Part shown: piece after piece, positions 6,785-9,978 of the stretch
Layout of the letters: every line of letters begins with the position of its first letter
How positions within the stretch are numbered: the stretch's first letter is position 1
Assembly: GCA_018062725.1 (NCBI GenBank)
Contig: JAGORP010000080.1
Location: forward strand, 1-9,978
Reading direction: 5' to 3'
Length of the DNA: 9,978 bases
Source: Flavobacterium sp.
GTDB taxonomy: Bacteria > Bacteroidota > Bacteroidia > Flavobacteriales > Flavobacteriaceae
The notes under the pieces: generated by a model
Seen by the model: only the letters and a program-made list of their open reading frames with translations
The model's database searches: none
What the model was told of the DNA's origin: nothing
Position numbers and translations under genes: made by a program

Positions 6785-9211
6785 TTATCTCAAACTTGCA
6801 CCCAATTCGGTTTCGAAGGTTTGCGTTAGTTTACTCATTACTTTGTCAATTTGAGAATCTGTTAATGTTTTGGTATTGTCTTGTAAAATAAAACTAACCG
6901 CGTATGATTTTTTACCTTCAGGCAGATTTTTACCCTCGTATACATCAAATAAATCGACTTCTTTTAACAGTCCTTTTTCTGTTTTATTGGCCAACTCTAA
7001 GATTTTAGCAAATTCTACCGATTGGTCTACTAATAATGCTAAATCACGACGCACTTCAGGATACTTTGAAATTTCTGTAAACTTAATATTGCTAGCAGAC
7101 ACATGTTTTAATACTGAATTCCAGTTAAAATCAGCAAAAAAGACCTCTTGTTTGATATCAAAATGTTTTAAAACCGATTTTTTAATGGTTCCAAATTCGA
7201 CGATAGTAGAACTTCCCAATTCTAAGGTTAGTCCTTCAGAAAATAGATCAGTTTTTAATGCCGTTGTCACCAATGATTTTGCCAAGCCTAAACGTTCTAA
7301 AATTCCTATTATGTAGCCTTTGAATAAGAAGAAATCGGTTGGCTTTTGAGTATTAGTCCAACTTTCTTGATTTCTATCCCCAGTCATGGTTAGAGTTAAA
7401 TGTGCATTTTCTTGATTTCCAGATAACAACTTATGGTAGGTTTTTCCAAATTCAAATAATTTTAAATCGGAATTTCTTCTATTAATGTTAAATGAAACAG
7501 CTTCCAAAGCTGAGAACAATAATGATTGACGCATAGCAGATAAATCACTACTTAACGGATTTAACATCATTACATTGTTACTTTCATTCAAATGATCGCT
7601 AAGCGCAACATAAGAAGGAGAAGTTAAAGAATTGGCCATCATTTCGTTGAAGCCATTTCCAACCAATAAATTGGCTACAATATTTTGAAGTTTATAATCT
7701 TCTGTTCTAGAAGAATGGGAAGTAGTTGCGTTTAATTTTTGAGTAAATTCAATGTTGTTATAACCGTAAACGCGAAGTATTTCTTCAATAACATCAATTT
7801 CACGAGTTACATCTACGCGGTATGCCGGAATAATTAATCCCAAACCAACTTTTGAAATACTATTTACTTTGATATCTAGCGATACTAATATTTTTTTAAT
7901 GATATCGTCTGGAATCGTTTGTCCGATCAGTTTATTTACCTTTTCAAGGTTTAACAAAACTTGATGGTCTTCTATTTTTTTAGGATATACATCAATAATA
8001 TCGGAAGTCATTTCACCACCAGCCACTTCTGTAATTAAAATGGCAGCACGTTTAAGGGCATATTCTGTAATGGCAGGATCAATTCCTCTTTCAAAACGGA
8101 AAGATGCATCTGAGTTTATTGCATGGCGTTTGGCTGTTTTTCTAACTGAAACCGGATTAAAATAGGCACTTTCCAAAAATATGGTAGTTGTACTTTCGTT
8201 TACTCCAGAGTTTTTTCCACCCAAAACACCGGCAATACATAATGGTCCTTTTTCATCATGAATAACGATATCTTCTTTGCTTAATGTACGTTCAACATCA
8301 TCAAGAGTAACGAACTTTGTACCTTCTTCAGCGTTTTTTACAATTACTTTTCCGTGAATTTTTGAAGCATCAAATGCATGTAAAGGTTGTCCTAATTCAT
8401 GTAAAACATAGTTAGTAACGTCTACAATGTTATTTTTGGGTGTTAGTCCGATTGCTTTTAATCGATTTTGCAACCAAGCAGGAGAGGTACCCACTTTTAC
8501 ATCAGAAATAGTAACGCCACAATATCTTGGGACAAGTTTGCTTTCTTCGACATTGACATCAATCTTCAAAGTTCTTTTTTCAACTTTAAAAGCAGTTACG
8601 GATGGAGTAATTAATTCTATATGAGTTCCTTGTTGCATCATTCCGGCGCGTAAATCACGAGCAACACCCCAATGACTCATGGCATCGGCGCGATTCGGAG
8701 TCAATCCAATTTCGAAAACTTCGTCATTTTCAATACTAAAAACTTGCGCAGCAGGCGTACCTGGTTTTAATTTTTCATCAAGAATCATAATTCCGTCATG
8801 ACTGTCTCCTAAACCTAATTCATCTTCAGCACAAATCATTCCGTGACTTTCCTCTCCGCGAATTTTTCCTTTTTTGATTTCAAATGAATTCCCTTCTTTG
8901 TCATATAATTTTGTACCAATAGTCGCAACTGGAACTTTTTGTCCAACCCCTACATTACTGGCACCGCAAACAATTTGAATCGGGTTTTCCTGACCAATAT
9001 CAACAGTTGTAACTTTAAGTTTATCGGCATTGGAATGCTGCACACAAGTAAGAACATGTCCCACGACAACACCTTCCAATCCACCTTTTACCGATTGGTA
9101 TTTTTCAATTCCTTCTACTTCCAAACCAAGGTCGGTTAGTAAAGCTTCCGCAGTTTCAGCAGTCCAATCAGTTTTAATAAATTGTTTTAACCAGTTATAT
9201 GAAATTTTCAT
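6785..9211 (-). CDS. pheT: Phenylalanine--tRNA ligase, beta subunit
   Basis: The 808 residues match the full length of bacterial PheT. The N-terminus MKISYNWLKQFI is typical. Domains in order are: the EMAP/OB-type tRNA-binding domain (~44-150); the B3/4 editing domain (~215-385), with GQPLHAFD (275-281) and FLESAYFNP (345-353), which clears mischarged Tyr-tRNA-Phe; the B5 domain (~405-487), ending RVDVTREIDVIEEILRVYGY; the catalytic-like core (~490-690); and the C-terminal FDX-ACB anticodon-binding domain (~714-807), with KYPEVRRDLALLVD. The enzyme charges tRNA-Phe as an alpha2-beta2 tetramer with PheS, whose gene is not in this window. The start is firm, because an in-frame TAA lies two codons upstream. 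No Shine-Dalgarno sequence is visible. The leader is unusually long, about 105 nt from the predicted start, and the gene has its own terminator. Confidence 0.98.
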   Translation of the reverse strand: MKISYNWLKQFIKTDWTAETAEALLTDLGLEVEGIEKYQSVKGGLEGVVVGHVLTCVQHSNADKLKVTTVDIGQENPIQIVCGASNVGVGQKVPVATIGTKLYDKEGNSFEIKKGKIRGEESHGMICAEDELGLGDSHDGIMILDEKLKPGTPAAQVFSIENDEVFEIGLTPNRADAMSHWGVARDLRAGMMQQGTHIELITPSVTAFKVEKRTLKIDVNVEESKLVPRYCGVTISDVKVGTSPAWLQNRLKAIGLTPKNNIVDVTNYVLHELGQPLHAFDASKIHGKVIVKNAEEGTKFVTLDDVERTLSKEDIVIHDEKGPLCIAGVLGGKNSGVNESTTTIFLESAYFNPVSVRKTAKRHAINSDASFRFERGIDPAITEYALKRAAILITEVAGGEMTSDIIDVYPKKIEDHQVLLNLEKVNKLIGQTIPDDIIKKILVSLDIKVNSISKVGLGLIIPAYRVDVTREIDVIEEILRVYGYNNIEFTQKLNATTSHSSRTEDYKLQNIVANLLVGNGFNEMMANSLTSPSYVALSDHLNESNNVMMLNPLSSDLSAMRQSLLFSALEAVSFNINRRNSDLKLFEFGKTYHKLLSGNQENAHLTLTMTGDRNQESWTNTQKPTDFFLFKGYIIGILERLGLAKSLVTTALKTDLFSEGLTLELGSSTIVEFGTIKKSVLKHFDIKQEVFFADFNWNSVLKHVSASNIKFTEISKYPEVRRDLALLVDQSVEFAKILELANKTEKGLLKEVDLFDVYEGKNLPEGKKSYAVSFILQDNTKTLTDSQIDKVMSKLTQTFETELGASLR

Positions 9212-9320
9212 CTGTTACTTTATTATTTGTTTTTTAACTTTCCATTGAAGCACTTGCATTACTCAATACATATAGAGCATTTACGCTTTCGTGTTTCGTT
9301 ATGTGCGTATAATTTTAAGA
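9212..9320 (-). other. Long predicted leader of pheT with a 14-codon ORF
   Basis: If transcription starts just after the -7 box at 9325-9332, the pheT mRNA carries about 105 nt before its ATG, versus about 15-20 nt for other genes here. The leader contains a TACGC/GCGTA inverted repeat (about 9283-9309). It also has a 14-codon reading frame (9259-9215, MQVLQWKVKKQIIK), which is in frame with pheT and stops two codons before it. The peptide has no phenylalanine, so a pheL-like attenuator is not supported. No T-box features were recognised. Confidence 0.3.
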
Positions 9321-9324
9321 AGCG

Positions 9325-9332
9325 CAAAGATA
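9325..9332 (-). promoter_or_regulatory. -7 box, probable pheT promoter
   Basis: The minus strand reads TATCTTTG followed by CG, an exact TAnnTTTG match. It lies directly after the terminator hairpin of the upstream cytochrome gene. No TTG is correctly spaced for a -33 element. It is the best -7 match in the 191-bp gap. Confidence 0.5.
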
Positions 9333-9340
9333 AAAGTTAT

Positions 9341-9374
9341 TTCAATAAAAAATGCCTCAAATTGAAGCATTTTT
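9341..9374 (-). terminator. Intrinsic terminator of the cytochrome c peroxidase gene
   Basis: AAAAATGC (9348-9355) pairs with GCATTTTT (9367-9374). A short TCA/TGA inner helix follows after one mismatch and closes a 3-nt loop. The minus-strand tail is TTTTTTATTG. It lies about 29 bp beyond the stop at 9403. Confidence 0.75.
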
Positions 9375-9402
9375 GAATAATATAACAACCAAAAAAAATA
9401 AA

Positions 9403-9978
9403 TTAAAAAGGAGATGACCATTTAGGGTCGGTATAAACATTTTTGCCCGATAAAGTTCTTAGAAAAGCGATTGTTGCATTTACTTCTGTGGCGGTAAGAT
9501 GCAATTGTTGTCCGAAACCATTAGGTCGTAATCTTGGATCCAGATTTGTATTTCCTGGAGCTAGAGTAATGGTACCATAATGTCCGATAGCAGCTTGTAG
9601 CGAATTGATATTAGCAGTATGCATGAATCCACCGTTTAACGTTCCGTCAAGCTTAACCAAATCACGAAGGGAAGGCGCACGAGTTACCGTAATATCTATA
9701 CCTGTCCCTGCAATGGTTCCTATAATTCCGTTATTTCTAGTATTGGGGTCGATGTCGAATTCGGGAGCAGCATGGCAACCAGCACAACCTAAACCACCGC
9801 CAGTTCTATTTCCAGTAGCATCAAAAACAGGAGGAGCAAGGAATAAATTTTTACCATTATTTTCTTGAGCGGTAAAATTAGGGAAAGGCTGTCCATCATT
9901 AGGTACAAGAATTCTTCCTGCATCATATTTTGAATCAAACGATTGAATACTTCTAACGAATTGAGCCAAAGCTAGTTG
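9403..9978 (-). CDS. Di-heme cytochrome c peroxidase (MauG/CcpA type), C-terminal part (cut by window end)
   Basis: The frame is open to the window edge on the minus strand, where the first residues read QLALAQFVRSIQSFDSKYD, a hallmark helix of bacterial di-heme peroxidases. The visible 191 residues are the second heme domain. They contain one heme c site, GLGCAGCHAAPEF (CxxCH). About 50 residues later, GGFMHTANINSLQAAIGHY carries the methionine expected to be the distal ligand of the high-potential heme, followed by the family's C-terminal LTATEVNATIAFLRTLSG helix. These enzymes reduce hydrogen peroxide in the periplasm using electrons from small cytochromes; MauG-like relatives modify other proteins instead. 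The signal peptide and peroxidatic heme domain are outside the window, so the exact subgroup is open. A TTG at 9969 could be read as a start, but the frame and conserved residues continue past it. The C-terminus (KWSSPF) and the following hairpin look intact. Confidence 0.9.
   Translation of the reverse strand, partial: QLALAQFVRSIQSFDSKYDAGRILVPNDGQPFPNFTAQENNGKNLFLAPPVFDATGNRTGGGLGCAGCHAAPEFDIDPNTRNNGIIGTIAGTGIDITVTRAPSLRDLVKLDGTLNGGFMHTANINSLQAAIGHYGTITLAPGNTNLDPRLRPNGFGQQLHLTATEVNATIAFLRTLSGKNVYTDPKWSSPF

Noticed and set aside
6870..7316. 148-codon open frame on + inside pheT
   Set aside because: It is antisense to the well-conserved core and FDX-ACB regions of PheT, has low-complexity Ser/Asn/Lys composition and no recognisable domain; it is a shadow frame.
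9215..9259. 14-codon frame before pheT as a phenylalanine attenuator leader peptide
   Set aside because: It contains no Phe codon, and no terminator/antiterminator pair was found between it and pheT; kept only as a leader observation.
9605..9868. 87-codon open frame on + over the cytochrome gene
   Set aside because: It is opposite the conserved heme-binding region of the peroxidase; the residues mirror that gene's codon pattern.

Overview
The window reads as a chromosomal housekeeping segment from a member of the Bacteroidota, most likely a flavobacterium. The DNA is strongly AT-rich. Most genes lack a Shine-Dalgarno sequence and have short A/T-rich leaders. Several starts are preceded by a TAnnTTTG box, the -7 element typical of this phylum. 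The protein types also fit: a TlpA-like lipoprotein, a YbiT-like ABC-F protein, a pheT with no pheS beside it, and a MauG/CcpA-type cytochrome c peroxidase. No mobile element, integrase, CRISPR array, tRNA or rRNA was seen. The organism assignment is inference from these traits, not from a database search.

Layout, left to right. (1) The 3' half of a PLP-dependent cysteine synthase family gene on +, cut by the window edge, converges on a lipoprotein gene on -. They share a bidirectional terminator. (2) The lipoprotein carries a C-terminal thioredoxin fold without its redox cysteines. It is divergent from a + strand YbiT-type ABC-F ATPase, and both starts have a -7 box close by. (3) After the ABC-F terminator everything is on the - strand. 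Read in transcription order from the right, the genes are: a cytochrome c peroxidase C-terminus (cut by the right edge), pheT, a membrane-anchored SIMPL-domain protein, a Crp/Fnr-family regulator, a pirin and an OsmC-family protein.

The clearest functional grouping is Crp/Fnr regulator, pirin and OsmC. Pirin and OsmC are 10 bp apart and almost certainly co-transcribed. The regulator lies directly upstream in the same direction, and a 14-bp imperfect palindrome lies upstream of the pirin -7 box. This suggests a small locally regulated redox or electrophile-stress unit. pheT, the SIMPL gene and the peroxidase each end at their own hairpin terminator and look independently transcribed.

I found no convincing undescribed system. 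The points most worth checking are: the ABC-F protein, whose second nucleotide site has lost its Walker A lysine and Q-loop glutamine while the first composite site stays canonical; the redox-dead thioredoxin-like lipoprotein; the roughly 105-nt leader of pheT; and the putative operator in front of pirin.
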